Assembly (NCBI RefSeq): GCF_024397975.1
Contig: NZ_CP073745.1
Location: 1,018,501-1,082,500 of the forward strand
Direction of reading: 5' to 3'
Source of the DNA: Bacterioplanoides sp. SCSIO 12839
GTDB taxonomy: Bacteria > Pseudomonadota > Gammaproteobacteria > Pseudomonadales > Oceanobacteraceae
Length of the DNA stretch: 64,000 bases
The notes under the pieces are model-generated. The model worked only from the letters and a program-made list of their open reading frames with translations, made no database searches and had not been told where the DNA came from. A program made the translations under genes and the position numbers. Below, piece by piece: positions 38,184 through 46,995 of the stretch. How positions within the stretch are numbered: the first letter of the stretch is position 1; every line of letters begins with the position of its first letter.

Positions 38184-38771
38184 ATGATGAATTTTAAAAA
38201 ACGTATTGCCGCCACCGCGTTAACTGCGCTGACTTCAGCTATGTTGCTGACAGGTTGTGGAGAAGAAGAAAAAGCGGTTGGTATTGACCCGAAAATTTTT
38301 ACTGACTCTTTATTTGCCGTAATGAAATCGGATCGAACCAACTACACCAAACTGATTATTCAGCGTTTAGGGCCCAATAAAGGTGACTTTATTAAGCCAA
38401 ATGAACATTGGGAAGATATGGACGATGGTGCTCCATTACCCGCGCAGATGTTCCGTTTAGGGGCTGAAGGTGTGGCCGATATGACCAATGATTTCACCTA
38501 TTCGCTGCAATCGGTATGGCCGATCAACAAACAAAATGCGCCAAAAACACCGATGGAAAAAGAAGGTTTGGAATACGTTGCCGCAAATCCGGGACAAAAC
38601 TTCTACGGTACGGAAGAATTAGGTGATAAAAAATATTTCACTGCGGTGTATGCCGATGTTGCCGTATCTCCGGCGTGTACTAAATGCCATAACGAACACA
38701 AAGATTCGCCGAAAACGGATTTCAAAATTGGTGAGGTGATGGGTGGCGTTGTGGTGCGTGTACCACTGTAA
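38184..38771 (+). CDS. DUF3365 (Tll0287-like) heme lipoprotein
   Basis: This 195-aa protein has a lipobox signal (MLLTGC) followed by a Tll0287-like domain, ending with a single CXXCH heme site (CTKCHNEH). Such domains bind one c-type heme and are proposed redox or gas sensors or carriers. GGAGAG precedes the ATG. It lies 21 bp after the multiheme cytochrome gene, so it probably works in the same periplasmic chain. Confidence 0.85.
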   Translation: MMNFKKRIAATALTALTSAMLLTGCGEEEKAVGIDPKIFTDSLFAVMKSDRTNYTKLIIQRLGPNKGDFIKPNEHWEDMDDGAPLPAQMFRLGAEGVADMTNDFTYSLQSVWPINKQNAPKTPMEKEGLEYVAANPGQNFYGTEELGDKKYFTAVYADVAVSPACTKCHNEHKDSPKTDFKIGEVMGGVVVRVPL

Positions 38772-38795
38772 GCCAGATTAATCAGGAGAATCACA

Positions 38796-39098
38796 ATGAC
38801 AAAACATCGGTTTATGTTGCCTTTGATTCTCGCATGTAGTGCCTGTTCTCAGGCACCACATCCTGGTCAGGCTATTTGGGAAGATACCTGTAAAGTCTGC
38901 CACTCAACCGGGTTGGCCGGGGCACCTGTGATTGGTAATCAGGCGGCCTGGAATAAACGGTTGGTACGTGGCAAAGACAGCTTATATCAACACGCACTGG
39001 AAGGCTGGGGTGATATGCCGGCCCGTGGCGGAAACCCTGCATTAAGTGACGATGAAGTACGCCTGGCTGTCGACTATATGGTTTCTAAGGTCAAATAA
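38796..39098 (+). CDS. Small cytochrome c (c5-like)
   Basis: This 100-aa monoheme cytochrome has a short signal sequence with a lipoprotein-like Cys region (LILACSAC). The heme motif is CKVCH and the likely Met ligand is in WGDMPARGG. It resembles cytochrome c5 and could be a soluble or lipid-anchored shuttle. AGGAGAAT precedes the ATG, 24 bp after the DUF3365 gene. Confidence 0.88.
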   Translation: MTKHRFMLPLILACSACSQAPHPGQAIWEDTCKVCHSTGLAGAPVIGNQAAWNKRLVRGKDSLYQHALEGWGDMPARGGNPALSDDEVRLAVDYMVSKVK

Positions 39099-39164
39099 AC
39101 GACAGCGCAGTTAATAAAAGTGCAGTAACAAAAAACCACATCATACTGATGAGAGGATAAGACG

Positions 39165-39590
39165 ATGGAAGCAAGCAAAATTACCGCGGTTCAGGATACC
39201 TTTGCCATGGTTGAACCCATTGCAGATAAAGCCGCAGAATTATTTTATGGCCGTTTGTTTGAACTGGATCCGGCATTAAAACCTTTATTTAAAGGGGATA
39301 TGACTGAGCAGGGTGCCAAACTGATGAAAATGATTGGTATTGCGGTACGAGGTTTAACCGATCTCGACAGTATTGTTCCGGCGGTTAAAAACCTTGGTGC
39401 CCGCCATGTGGGTTACGGAGTTAAAGAAGCACATTATGCTACGGTTGGCTCGGCGCTGTTATGGACGTTAGAGCAAGGCTTAGGTGATGCGTTTACCGAC
39501 GAAGTAAAAGGCGCATGGACAGAAGTTTATACTTTGCTGGCTGATGTCATGATTGCCGCACAAAAAGAAGCCGAAGCGGAAATGGCTTAA
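39165..39590 (+). CDS. Single-domain globin (Vgb/flavohemoglobin-like)
   Basis: This 141-aa cytoplasmic globin has no reductase domain. The proximal His is in LGARHVGYGV, as in bacterial flavohemoglobin globin domains, and a Gln in MTEQGAKLM may be the distal E7 residue. Such globins bind oxygen or NO and some act as NO dioxygenases with a separate reductase. It is the last gene of the operon, 66 bp after the cytochrome, with GAGGATAAGACG before the ATG. An NO link is inferred from family and neighbourhood. Confidence 0.88.
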   Translation: MEASKITAVQDTFAMVEPIADKAAELFYGRLFELDPALKPLFKGDMTEQGAKLMKMIGIAVRGLTDLDSIVPAVKNLGARHVGYGVKEAHYATVGSALLWTLEQGLGDAFTDEVKGAWTEVYTLLADVMIAAQKEAEAEMA

Positions 39591-39710
39591 ACCTGTTTTG
39601 GCTAAGGAGCCGGTCGGTTAGCTCTCAAACTTGCTACCGATGTCGTGCATCCATGCTACGAGCGGCGTATCATATTCTTCATACGTTATGTTGTATGGAG
39701 AATATGGCCG

Positions 39711-40130
39711 ATGTGGATTCAGAAAGAAATAACGCTCAAACCACACTTGCGGGGATTTCATTTAATTACCGATGAACTGTTGTTTCAGTTGCCTGAATTG
39801 AAGGAAATCAGTATTGGTCTGATCAATATATTTATTCAGCATACGTCTGCGTCATTGACGATTAACGAAAATGCAGATCCTTCTGTTCGTGATGATTTTG
39901 AATCCTTCTTCAGTCATCATGTGCCGGAAAACGAGCCTTATTACACCCACATTTACGAAGGTGCGGATGACCTGCCTGCCCATTTAAAAGCGAGTATTTT
40001 AGGTAATACGTTGACCATTCCAATTACCAATGGTCGCCTGAATCTCGGAACCTGGCAGGGTATTTATTTGGGAGAGCACCGCAATCATGCGACCTCGCGT
40101 CATCTGGTCGTCACTATTCAGGGCGAATAA
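39711..40130 (+). CDS. yjbQ: YjbQ-family protein (secondary thiamine-phosphate synthase-like)
   Basis: This 139-aa UPF0047 protein has conserved active-site His/Asn residues in LINIFIQHTSASLTINENADPSV and HHVPENEPYYTHIYEGADDLPAHLK. The C-terminal NLGTWQGIYLGEHR is typical. Weak thiamine-phosphate synthase activity has been shown for E. coli YjbQ; the true role is unclear. The frame is open from 39645, but ATG at 39711 with GGAG upstream gives the family N-terminus. It starts 120 bp after the globin. Confidence 0.9.
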   Translation: MWIQKEITLKPHLRGFHLITDELLFQLPELKEISIGLINIFIQHTSASLTINENADPSVRDDFESFFSHHVPENEPYYTHIYEGADDLPAHLKASILGNTLTIPITNGRLNLGTWQGIYLGEHRNHATSRHLVVTIQGE

Positions 40131-40178
40131 ACAACAGCACCGTCAGCATCAACCGCAGAATTAACAACGACAGAAACA

Positions 40179-41681
40179 TCAGGTGGATGGCGATTGATCC
40201 GGATACAGTTCATCCAGCGGAATGCTTTTGCCATTATCCTGCCTGACCCGAGCGTGGTAACGCTTCAGCTGGCGTGGTTCTTTAACGCCACAAGAGTGCG
40301 CAATGATGCCTACTTCGTATTTCATATTATTCACATAATTGGCAACCCGCACGGACTTATCCTGCGGGTTTAAGCCACGCTGTAATTTTTTATTGTGTGT
40401 GGTGATGCCTGTTGGGCAGGTATTTTTATTACACTGGAGTGCCTGAATGCAGCCCAATGAAAACATAAAACCGCGGGCACTGGTGACAAAATCCGCACCT
40501 ACCGCTAAGGCCCAGGCGACACCCGAAGGAGTAATTAACTTGCCAGAGGCAACGACTTTAATGCGTTGTTTCAGACCATGACGGTTGAGCATATCAATCA
40601 CCATCGGCAGGCTTTCCTGTAGCGGCATACCGAGATAGTCCATCAGGCTTTGTGGCGCTGCACCGGTGCCGCCATCAGCGCCGTCGATGGTGATAAAATC
40701 CGGCGCTGATTCAATACCACGCTCTTTGATGGCTTCAAATAAGGTATCGAGCCAGCCATAAGCGCCAATCACGGCTTTAAAACCAACCGGCTTGCCGGTT
40801 ACTTCACGCACACGGGCAATCATATCGAGTAATTCGCCGCTGTTGTTAATATCCGGGTGGCGGTTTGGGCTGATGGCATCTTCGCCAACATTGATGGCCC
40901 GAATACGGGCAATTTCTTCGGTGACTTTGGCACCGGGTAAAATACCGCCTTTCCCGGGTTTGGCTCCCTGGCTGAGTTTAATCTCAAACATTCTGACCTG
41001 CTCATGCGCGGCAACTTCTTTCAGTTTGTCATCGCTGAGATGACCGTCATTGTCACGAACGCCAAATTTAGCCGTGCCAATCTGAAAGACGATATCGGCA
41101 CCACCTTCCAGGTGATAGGGCGATAACCCACCTTCGCCGGTATTCATCCAACAGCCAGAGGCTTTTGCGCCTTTTGATAACGCTCTTACTGCCGGTATAG
41201 AAAGAGCGCCGTAGCTCATGCCAGAGATATTAATCAGTGAGTTGGTTTGATAGGGAGTGCGACAATATTCACCAATCGTCACGGTTGATGTGGCAACCGC
41301 ATCCTGGCCCAGTGTTGGGTACGGGCAATTGACAAAATATACTGACCCGGCCGGGCGCAGGTCACGTGTTGAACCAAAGGCGATAGTACTGTCGACATTT
41401 TTGGCGGCACGATATACCCAGGAACGTTCCGCCCGATTAAAAGGCAGTTCTTCCCGATCCATGGCAAAAAAGTATTGGCGGAAAAACTCGCCCATATGTT
41501 CGAAAGCATACCGAAAACGACCAACCACCGGGTAGTTACGACGAATGGTTTGTTCCGTTTGAGTCACATCACGGATATACATCACAATCACTGCCAGCAA
41601 TGAAAATCCGATCAGGGTGATCAGCACAACAGACATGATTTCCAGTAGCGTAAACAACCAGGTATCGGTAACGTGACTCAT
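40179..41681 (-). CDS. Membrane-anchored FMN-binding glutamate-synthase-like protein
   Basis: This 500-aa protein is related to the FMN-binding central domain of GltB but lacks the amidotransferase and NADPH parts. An N-terminal membrane helix (LIGFSLLAVIVMYI) precedes the barrel. Conserved blocks are GMSYGALSIPAVRALSKGA, GTGAAPQSLMDYLGMP and the cysteine-rich [3Fe-4S]-like region CNKNTCPTGITTH. Its real reaction is unknown; the domain recurs alone in many proteobacteria. It converges on yjbQ and is divergent from the MFS gene. Confidence 0.87.
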   Translation of the reverse strand: MSHVTDTWLFTLLEIMSVVLITLIGFSLLAVIVMYIRDVTQTEQTIRRNYPVVGRFRYAFEHMGEFFRQYFFAMDREELPFNRAERSWVYRAAKNVDSTIAFGSTRDLRPAGSVYFVNCPYPTLGQDAVATSTVTIGEYCRTPYQTNSLINISGMSYGALSIPAVRALSKGAKASGCWMNTGEGGLSPYHLEGGADIVFQIGTAKFGVRDNDGHLSDDKLKEVAAHEQVRMFEIKLSQGAKPGKGGILPGAKVTEEIARIRAINVGEDAISPNRHPDINNSGELLDMIARVREVTGKPVGFKAVIGAYGWLDTLFEAIKERGIESAPDFITIDGADGGTGAAPQSLMDYLGMPLQESLPMVIDMLNRHGLKQRIKVVASGKLITPSGVAWALAVGADFVTSARGFMFSLGCIQALQCNKNTCPTGITTHNKKLQRGLNPQDKSVRVANYVNNMKYEVGIIAHSCGVKEPRQLKRYHARVRQDNGKSIPLDELYPDQSPST

Positions 41682-41808
41682 GATGATGCTTTTCTCTTGT
41701 TTGTTATGGTTTTTAGGATCTGTAATGCAACAAAAGGTTCCTGTTAGTTGGCTTTATCCTGTAACCCCGGGCATTTAAGATTCGCCGCAGAAGAAATGGG
41801 AGTGTTTT

Positions 41809-43044
41809 ATGATTCACCGGGCCGATCTGGCTATTATTCAGTTAGGTATTGCTGCCACCTTGTTAGGTGTTGGTATTGCCCGTTTTGCTTACACTCCGTT
41901 GTTACCTGAGCTGGTGGTGCAGGGCTGGTTTAATGATAGTCAGGCGGTGTACCTGGGAGCGGCTAATTTATTAGGATATTTACTGGGTGCAGTCTCTGCA
42001 CATCCATTGTCTCAGCGATTTGGTAGTCCGGTATTATTACGATTGAGCTTTGCTGGGGTCGTGCTGAGCTTTGCCTTATGTATTTTACCCGGCTGGTTCA
42101 GCTGGTTTTTTCTCTGGCGTTTTGTCGCCGGTGCTACCGGCGCCTGGCTGATGGTACTTGCCCCCTCGGCGGCATTGTCATTGGCTCCGGTTGAACGACG
42201 CGGCAATGTTGGGGCGTTAGTTTTTACTGGTATTGGTCTTGGTGCTGTTATTTCTTCGTTAGCAGTACCCTTGTTAATTAATCAGGATTTATCATTCACC
42301 TGGGCTGTGCTGGCGTTGGCGAGTTTGCTGGTTGCCTGGGTTGGACATGCAGGTTTACAAAAGATTATTCAGCAAGGTGGTTTTGTCGCTTCTGCTTCTG
42401 TAACCACTTCTTCTATAACGACTCCTTCTGTAACAAGCCAGTCTCAAACACCACCAAATGGAATTAAAGCCATTGGCGCCGCCGTTATTCTGGTGATTTT
42501 TGCGTATGGCCTGGATGCCATTGCTTATGTTCCTCACTCCTTATTCTGGGTCGATTACCTTGCCCGGGAGCAGGAGCTTGGCGTCAATATCGCATCAACT
42601 CAGTGGTTAATTTTTGGTGTGGGAGCCTGCTGTGGGCCTATCATGACTGCCTGGTTATCCCAGCGACTGGGGATAAAAAATGCACTTGCCATTGCCTATC
42701 TGGCCAAAGCGCTGGGTATTGCGGTGATGTTATTTTCAACAGAGGTCTTCAGTCGTTCTTTATCCTCCTTTTTAGTTGGTGCGATGGTTCCGGGTGTTGT
42801 TGGTCTGACATCGGCATTGTTAGCACACTGGCTGGGTGCCGCACGGCACAAAGCTCTCTGGGGAATGGCAACGGCTGTGTTTGCATTGTGCCAGGCAATT
42901 TCGGGTTACGTGATGTCGGCAATGTATGTTTCATTGGGCAGCTATTACCCGCTATTTTTTGCGGCGGCTATTATCATGGCCGTTGGTTTTATTCTGATAT
43001 GGATTGCCGGGAATTTTCGTCGGAGTTTGCAGTCTATAGTGTGA
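41809..43044 (+). CDS. YbfB/YjiJ-family MFS transporter
   Basis: This 411-aa inner-membrane protein has twelve predicted helices and the family segments IARFAYTPLLPELV and ANLLGYLLGAVSAH. A hydrophilic central loop (about residues 185-215) is Ser/Thr-rich with a repeated S-V-T/S-I-T unit, encoded by short TTCTGTAAC-like repeats. Such carriers of unknown specificity often neighbour catabolic or stress genes. GGGAG precedes the ATG. GST follows 25 bp later, suggesting an operon. Confidence 0.85.
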   Translation: MIHRADLAIIQLGIAATLLGVGIARFAYTPLLPELVVQGWFNDSQAVYLGAANLLGYLLGAVSAHPLSQRFGSPVLLRLSFAGVVLSFALCILPGWFSWFFLWRFVAGATGAWLMVLAPSAALSLAPVERRGNVGALVFTGIGLGAVISSLAVPLLINQDLSFTWAVLALASLLVAWVGHAGLQKIIQQGGFVASASVTTSSITTPSVTSQSQTPPNGIKAIGAAVILVIFAYGLDAIAYVPHSLFWVDYLAREQELGVNIASTQWLIFGVGACCGPIMTAWLSQRLGIKNALAIAYLAKALGIAVMLFSTEVFSRSLSSFLVGAMVPGVVGLTSALLAHWLGAARHKALWGMATAVFALCQAISGYVMSAMYVSLGSYYPLFFAAAIIMAVGFILIWIAGNFRRSLQSIV

Positions 43045-43069
43045 CAATTCATCGAAAGGGAATATACGT

Positions 43070-43660
43070 ATGAAACTATTGTTCACCTCAACGTCACCTT
43101 ATGCGCGTCTGGTTCGTATTGTTTGCCGGGAGAAAGGTTTGGCATCACGCGTTGAGGAGCAGCTGGTGGATGTCTGGAATGATGATCCAGAGCTGTTGTC
43201 TGCGAACCCTGTGGGGCGTGTTCCGGCATTAATCACCGACAGTGGTGTCGCCATTTCAGAATCCATTCTGATTGCACAATATCTGAATCAACTGACAGCA
43301 ACCCCCGATTTATCTGTCGCTACAGATGTTGACTGGCAACTGTTTGGATTAGCGATTGGACTGATGGATCGTTCTTTTAATACCGTAATTCATGAAAAGT
43401 TTGATGGCACTGATGTGCGCGAAAGTGCCTTAGGGAAACGTCGTTGGGCGGCTATCAAGCAGACATTAGCGGTGTTTAATGAGAATCTGACACAACCAGT
43501 GGAAGTACTGAGCCTGGCAGACATTGCCATTGCAGTGGCGCTAGACTATCTGGATTTTCGCTTGCCTGAATTGGCGGTTAATGATCGTTTTGAACAATTA
43601 GCACAGTGGCGTCAATGGACTGAATCGCGGCAGAGTTTTATAGCGACGGCATTTGCCTGA
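43070..43660 (+). CDS. Glutathione S-transferase family protein
   Basis: This 196-aa protein has an N-terminal thioredoxin-fold domain with TSTSPYARLVRIVCREKG, the NPVGRVPALI cis-Pro loop and DSGVAISESILIAQYL for glutathione binding. A C-terminal helical domain follows. Its substrate is unknown. It lies downstream of the MFS gene and convergent with the Old Yellow Enzyme gene; a shared terminator hairpin separates them. Confidence 0.9.
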   Translation: MKLLFTSTSPYARLVRIVCREKGLASRVEEQLVDVWNDDPELLSANPVGRVPALITDSGVAISESILIAQYLNQLTATPDLSVATDVDWQLFGLAIGLMDRSFNTVIHEKFDGTDVRESALGKRRWAAIKQTLAVFNENLTQPVEVLSLADIAIAVALDYLDFRLPELAVNDRFEQLAQWRQWTESRQSFIATAFA

Positions 43661-43670
43661 TTTAAAGAAT

Positions 43671-43697
43671 AAAAAAGCCCTGCTCAGAGAGCAGGGC
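43671..43697 (-). terminator. Intrinsic terminator after the OYE gene
   Basis: The stem GCCCTGCT/AGCAGGGC with loop CAGAG is followed by six Ts on the minus strand. It terminates the flavin oxidoreductase gene and may partly act on the GST transcript. Confidence 0.85.
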
Positions 43698-43750
43698 AAA
43701 GGGAGACTGATTCATCGGCAGTCTCCACAGGTCTAACGGTTTAAATTGGA

Positions 43751-44866
43751 TTACACCAGCTGCATCAGTGATTGTTTGGAATAATCTTCCAGCTCGTCAT
43801 AACGACCGTCTTTAATTTTTAATACCCATTCAGGGTCTTGTAATAACGCCCGGCCAACGGCAACCAACTCAAATTCGTTATCATCCACGCGTTGATTTAA
43901 CTCCTCAAAGGAGGCAGTTTGCACACCCGATGCATCAATCATGTCGCGTTTTTCTTCGTCAATAAAGGATGCATTTAAGCCAACGCTGCCAACGGTAATC
44001 GCTGGTTTGCCGGTGAGTTTTTTGGTCCATCCAGCCAGGTTCATATCGGAGCCTTCGAATTCTTTTTCCCAGAAGCGGCGAGTCGAACAATGGAAAATAT
44101 CCACACCAGCCTCAACCAAAGGTTTCAGGAAGGCTTCTAATTCTTCCGGCGTTTCTGCTAAGCGAGCATCATAGTCTTGCTGCTTCCATTGGGAGAAACG
44201 GAAAATAATCGGATAGTCCTCACCCACACGTTCACGAATGGCGGCAACAATTTCACAGGCAAAACGAGTACGTGCCACCAGATCACCACCGTATTGATCT
44301 TCACGCTGGTTGGTTCCTTCCCAGAAGAACTGATCGATTAAATAACCGTGGGCACCGTGTACTTCAACGGCATCGAAGCCGATGTTTTTGGAATCTTCCG
44401 CTGCCTGAGCGAAGGCCTCGATGACGTCATTAATGTCTTCCTGGCTCATGGCAATGCCATTTTCTTTGCCAGGTTTTACTAAGCCTGATGGACTGTAACC
44501 CGGAACGGATACATCCGGCTCAACCCCTTCTTTTCGAATAGCGCCAACGTGCCACAGTTGAGGAGCAATTTTGCCGCCTTTGGCATGCACGGCATCAACC
44601 ACTTTTTTCCAGCCGGCCAGGGCTTCTTCACCATAAATAAACGGTACTCTAGGGTAACCGTTTGCTGCTTTATGGCCAACGCAAGTACCTTCGGTAATGA
44701 TCAGGCCTACTTCATTCTCAGCACGGCGTTCATAATATTGAGCCACCATGTCATTCGGAACATTGCCCGGTGAGTAAGTACGGGTCATGGGCGCCATCAC
44801 GATGCGGTTTTTCAGTGATAGAGTGCCAAGGTTAATCGGCTGAAATAAGGCTGGATTGTGTGTCAT
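43751..44866 (-). CDS. Old Yellow Enzyme family NADH:flavin oxidoreductase (NemA-like)
   Basis: This 371-aa FMN enzyme reduces activated alkenes, quinones or nitro compounds. Family motifs are PMTRTYSPGNVPNDMVAQYY, the HVGAI and AQLWHVG segments and GFDAVEVHGAHGYLIDQFF. The last includes the GAHG/YLID pattern of OYE family members. Preceded by AAGGAAACAACG. A TetR gene lies 25 bp upstream with a 24-bp operator in front of it, so the pair is probably one repressible unit, as nemR-nemA. Confidence 0.92.
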   Translation of the reverse strand: MTHNPALFQPINLGTLSLKNRIVMAPMTRTYSPGNVPNDMVAQYYERRAENEVGLIITEGTCVGHKAANGYPRVPFIYGEEALAGWKKVVDAVHAKGGKIAPQLWHVGAIRKEGVEPDVSVPGYSPSGLVKPGKENGIAMSQEDINDVIEAFAQAAEDSKNIGFDAVEVHGAHGYLIDQFFWEGTNQREDQYGGDLVARTRFACEIVAAIRERVGEDYPIIFRFSQWKQQDYDARLAETPEELEAFLKPLVEAGVDIFHCSTRRFWEKEFEGSDMNLAGWTKKLTGKPAITVGSVGLNASFIDEEKRDMIDASGVQTASFEELNQRVDDNEFELVAVGRALLQDPEWVLKIKDGRYDELEDYSKQSLMQLV

Positions 44867-44891
44867 CGTTGTTTCCTTTCCTTAATACAAT

Positions 44892-45512
44892 TTATTGGCT
44901 GCGCCACTGATTCAGCAACAGCTCCATATTGTGTTGAAAATAGTGTTGGCCAGCGGCAACGGAAGGTTGCAGTCGGCCGTAATACAAGGCGCCTTTGCAG
45001 CTGTGGATAAACAACTGTGCCATTTCTTTTGGCGACGCCAGGGTGTTCAATTCATTGTTTTTCTGAGCGTCACTGATGATTTTTTCAATCCAGTTCAACT
45101 CGTATTCGGCCAGCTCAGCCAGGCGTTGTTGCATGGCTTGGGGTAACCGTACTAATTCACTGCTCAGGGCGCTTACCGGACACAGCTTGTGTTCATTAAA
45201 GGTATGGCGAGCGGCAGTTGCGAGATAATGCTTCAGGCGTGCAAGTGCCGAATCATTATTCGCATCAAAATGATCGAAGCCTTGTTGCAACCATTGTTCG
45301 GTCCAGTCACAGAGTGCCAGGCCTAAGTCCACCTTTTGTGCAAAGTGGTGATGCACGCTGGCTTTGTTAATGCCTAAGGCTTTGGCCAGGTCCTGATAAC
45401 TGAAACCACTGAACCCTTTCTCGCGTAACAAATCGGCAGACAGTTCAAGTATCTGCTGTTTGCGGCTCGTGCCGGGATTAGTGTTGATGTGAGTCGCGTG
45501 GTTTGCGGACAT
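44892..45512 (-). CDS. TetR-family regulator of the OYE gene
   Basis: This roughly 206-aa repressor has an N-terminal helix-turn-helix with FSYQDLAKALGINKASVHHHF. Family context (NemR/AcuR-like) suggests it senses electrophiles or quinones, possibly through Cys in HKLCPVSA. ATG at 45512 is used; GTG at 45536 is an alternative. It is cotranscribed with the OYE gene and likely autoregulated through the palindrome at 45552. Confidence 0.88.
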   Translation of the reverse strand: MSANHATHINTNPGTSRKQQILELSADLLREKGFSGFSYQDLAKALGINKASVHHHFAQKVDLGLALCDWTEQWLQQGFDHFDANNDSALARLKHYLATAARHTFNEHKLCPVSALSSELVRLPQAMQQRLAELAEYELNWIEKIISDAQKNNELNTLASPKEMAQLFIHSCKGALYYGRLQPSVAAGQHYFQHNMELLLNQWRSQ

Positions 45513-45551
45513 AGCCTTAGCTGTATTCCTGATCACTATCGAATAGTCATT

Positions 45552-45575
45552 AGCCTACCTACTGGTAGGTAGGCT
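45552..45575. promoter_or_regulatory. TetR operator (24-bp palindrome)
   Basis: Perfect 11-bp arms AGCCTACCTAC/GTAGGTAGGCT around TG lie 40 bp upstream of the tetR ATG. This is the CTACC..GGTAG type known from TetR repressors of oxidoreductase genes. Confidence 0.8.
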
Positions 45576-45834
45576 TGAAACGTGTCAAAAGTGACAAATT
45601 CAAGGTGAAGTTCAGTTTTTCATGGGCTTTGAGTTGTTGCAGGTTGATGCCAGGTTGTTGTGAACAGGGAGGTTATTCAAGCAATTGTTGATGTAAAGCC
45701 GGTTGTTACCTGAATAGCGCTGTAAATGGCGTATCTGATCTGTACTCACAATAAAGAATTTAAATACAGTAGAAGTAGGTGTTGAGAATACAAAAGTTCC
45801 ATGCTGATAACGGATAGAGGACTGGAAGATGATG

Positions 45835-46923
45835 ATGAAAGCAGCGGCTTTTATAGAGCCCAACCGAATTGAAATTATCGATAAAGCGATTCCTGAAATC
45901 GGGCCAAACGATGCCCTGATAAAAATCAGCACTACAACTATTTGTGGTACTGATGTTCATATCCTCAAGGGCGAATACCCGGTGAAACAAGGGCTGACGG
46001 TTGGTCATGAGCCGGTGGGGGTCATCGAAAAGCTGGGTAGCAATGTGCAAGGTTATTGCGAAGGTCAACGTGTTATTGCCGGAGCCATTTGCCCCAGCTT
46101 CACTTCTTATGCTTGTCAGGATGGCCTGCCATCACAAGATGGTGCCTACTTACATGACGAAAGCTGCAATTGTCATCAGCATGGCTACAAAGCCACTGCA
46201 GGTTGGCGGTTTGGCAATATTATTGATGGTACTCAGGCCGAGTACGTGTTGGTTCCGGATGCCCAGGCCAATCTGGCCCCCATTCCTGATGGCCTGAGCG
46301 ATGAACAGGTATTGATGTGCCCAGATATTATGTCGACGGGTTTTGCTGGCGCTGAAAATGCAAACATTAAAATTGGTGATACCGTTGCGGTGTTTGCACA
46401 AGGGCCTATTGGTTTGTGCGCAACGGCAGGTGCAAAGCTGCGCGGAGCGAGTGTCATTATTGCCATTGATGGCAATAACCAACGTCTCGAGATTGCTAAG
46501 CAGCTCGGCGCGGATGTCACGCTGAACTTTAATGATGTTGATGTTGTGGATGAAATCATGAAGCTGACGTGTGGCCGGGGGGTAGATGCCAGTATTGAAG
46601 CACTTGGGTTGCAGTCGACCTTTGAACAGGGGTTGCGGGTACTGAAGCCAGGGGGGACGCTTTCCAGCTTAGGGGTATATTCCGAAGATCTGACAATACC
46701 ACTGTCTGCCTTTGCCGCTGGCTTAGGGGACCATAAAATTAATACTGCGCTATGTCCGGGTGGTAAGGAACGAATGCGTCGCCTGATGAGTATTATTAAC
46801 TCTGGCCGGATTAACCTTGATCCTCTGGTAACGCATCAATATAAGCTGGAAAATATCGTAGAAGCGTACGACTTGTTTGCAAACCAGCGTGACGGGGTAC
46901 TGAAAATTGCAGTTACGCCTTAA
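45835..46923 (+). CDS. Zinc-dependent secondary alcohol dehydrogenase
   Basis: This 362-aa medium-chain dehydrogenase resembles clostridial NADP-dependent isopropanol dehydrogenase. Catalytic zinc ligands are Cys in TTICGTDVHIL, His-Glu in TVGHEPVG and Asp in CPDIMSTGF. The Rossmann loop AQGPIGLCATAGAKLRGA is intact. A Cys/His-rich insert (CQDGLPSQ...CNCHQHGY) replaces the usual structural-zinc lobe. Three ATGs begin the frame; the third (45835) has GGAAG six bases upstream. Transcribed alone; a 297-bp upstream region shows no clear motif apart from the TetR palindrome near its far end. Confidence 0.88.
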   Translation: MKAAAFIEPNRIEIIDKAIPEIGPNDALIKISTTTICGTDVHILKGEYPVKQGLTVGHEPVGVIEKLGSNVQGYCEGQRVIAGAICPSFTSYACQDGLPSQDGAYLHDESCNCHQHGYKATAGWRFGNIIDGTQAEYVLVPDAQANLAPIPDGLSDEQVLMCPDIMSTGFAGAENANIKIGDTVAVFAQGPIGLCATAGAKLRGASVIIAIDGNNQRLEIAKQLGADVTLNFNDVDVVDEIMKLTCGRGVDASIEALGLQSTFEQGLRVLKPGGTLSSLGVYSEDLTIPLSAFAAGLGDHKINTALCPGGKERMRRLMSIINSGRINLDPLVTHQYKLENIVEAYDLFANQRDGVLKIAVTP

Positions 46924-46955
46924 TATTTAATCAGAGCTAAACATAAGCCTTAATG

Positions 46956-46981
46956 AAAAACGGCCTGGATAGGCCGTTTTT
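46956..46981. terminator. Bidirectional intrinsic terminator
   Basis: AAAAACGGCCT/AGGCCGTTTTT around GGAT lies between the convergent alcohol dehydrogenase and ABC ATPase genes; T-runs are present on both strands. Confidence 0.9.
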
Positions 46982-46995
46982 AATGCGCTGAAAAG

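Noticed and set aside
42391-42460. TTCTGTAAC-like short repeats in the MFS gene
   Set aside because: They encode a Ser/Thr-rich hydrophilic loop in frame and look like ordinary low-complexity coding DNA.
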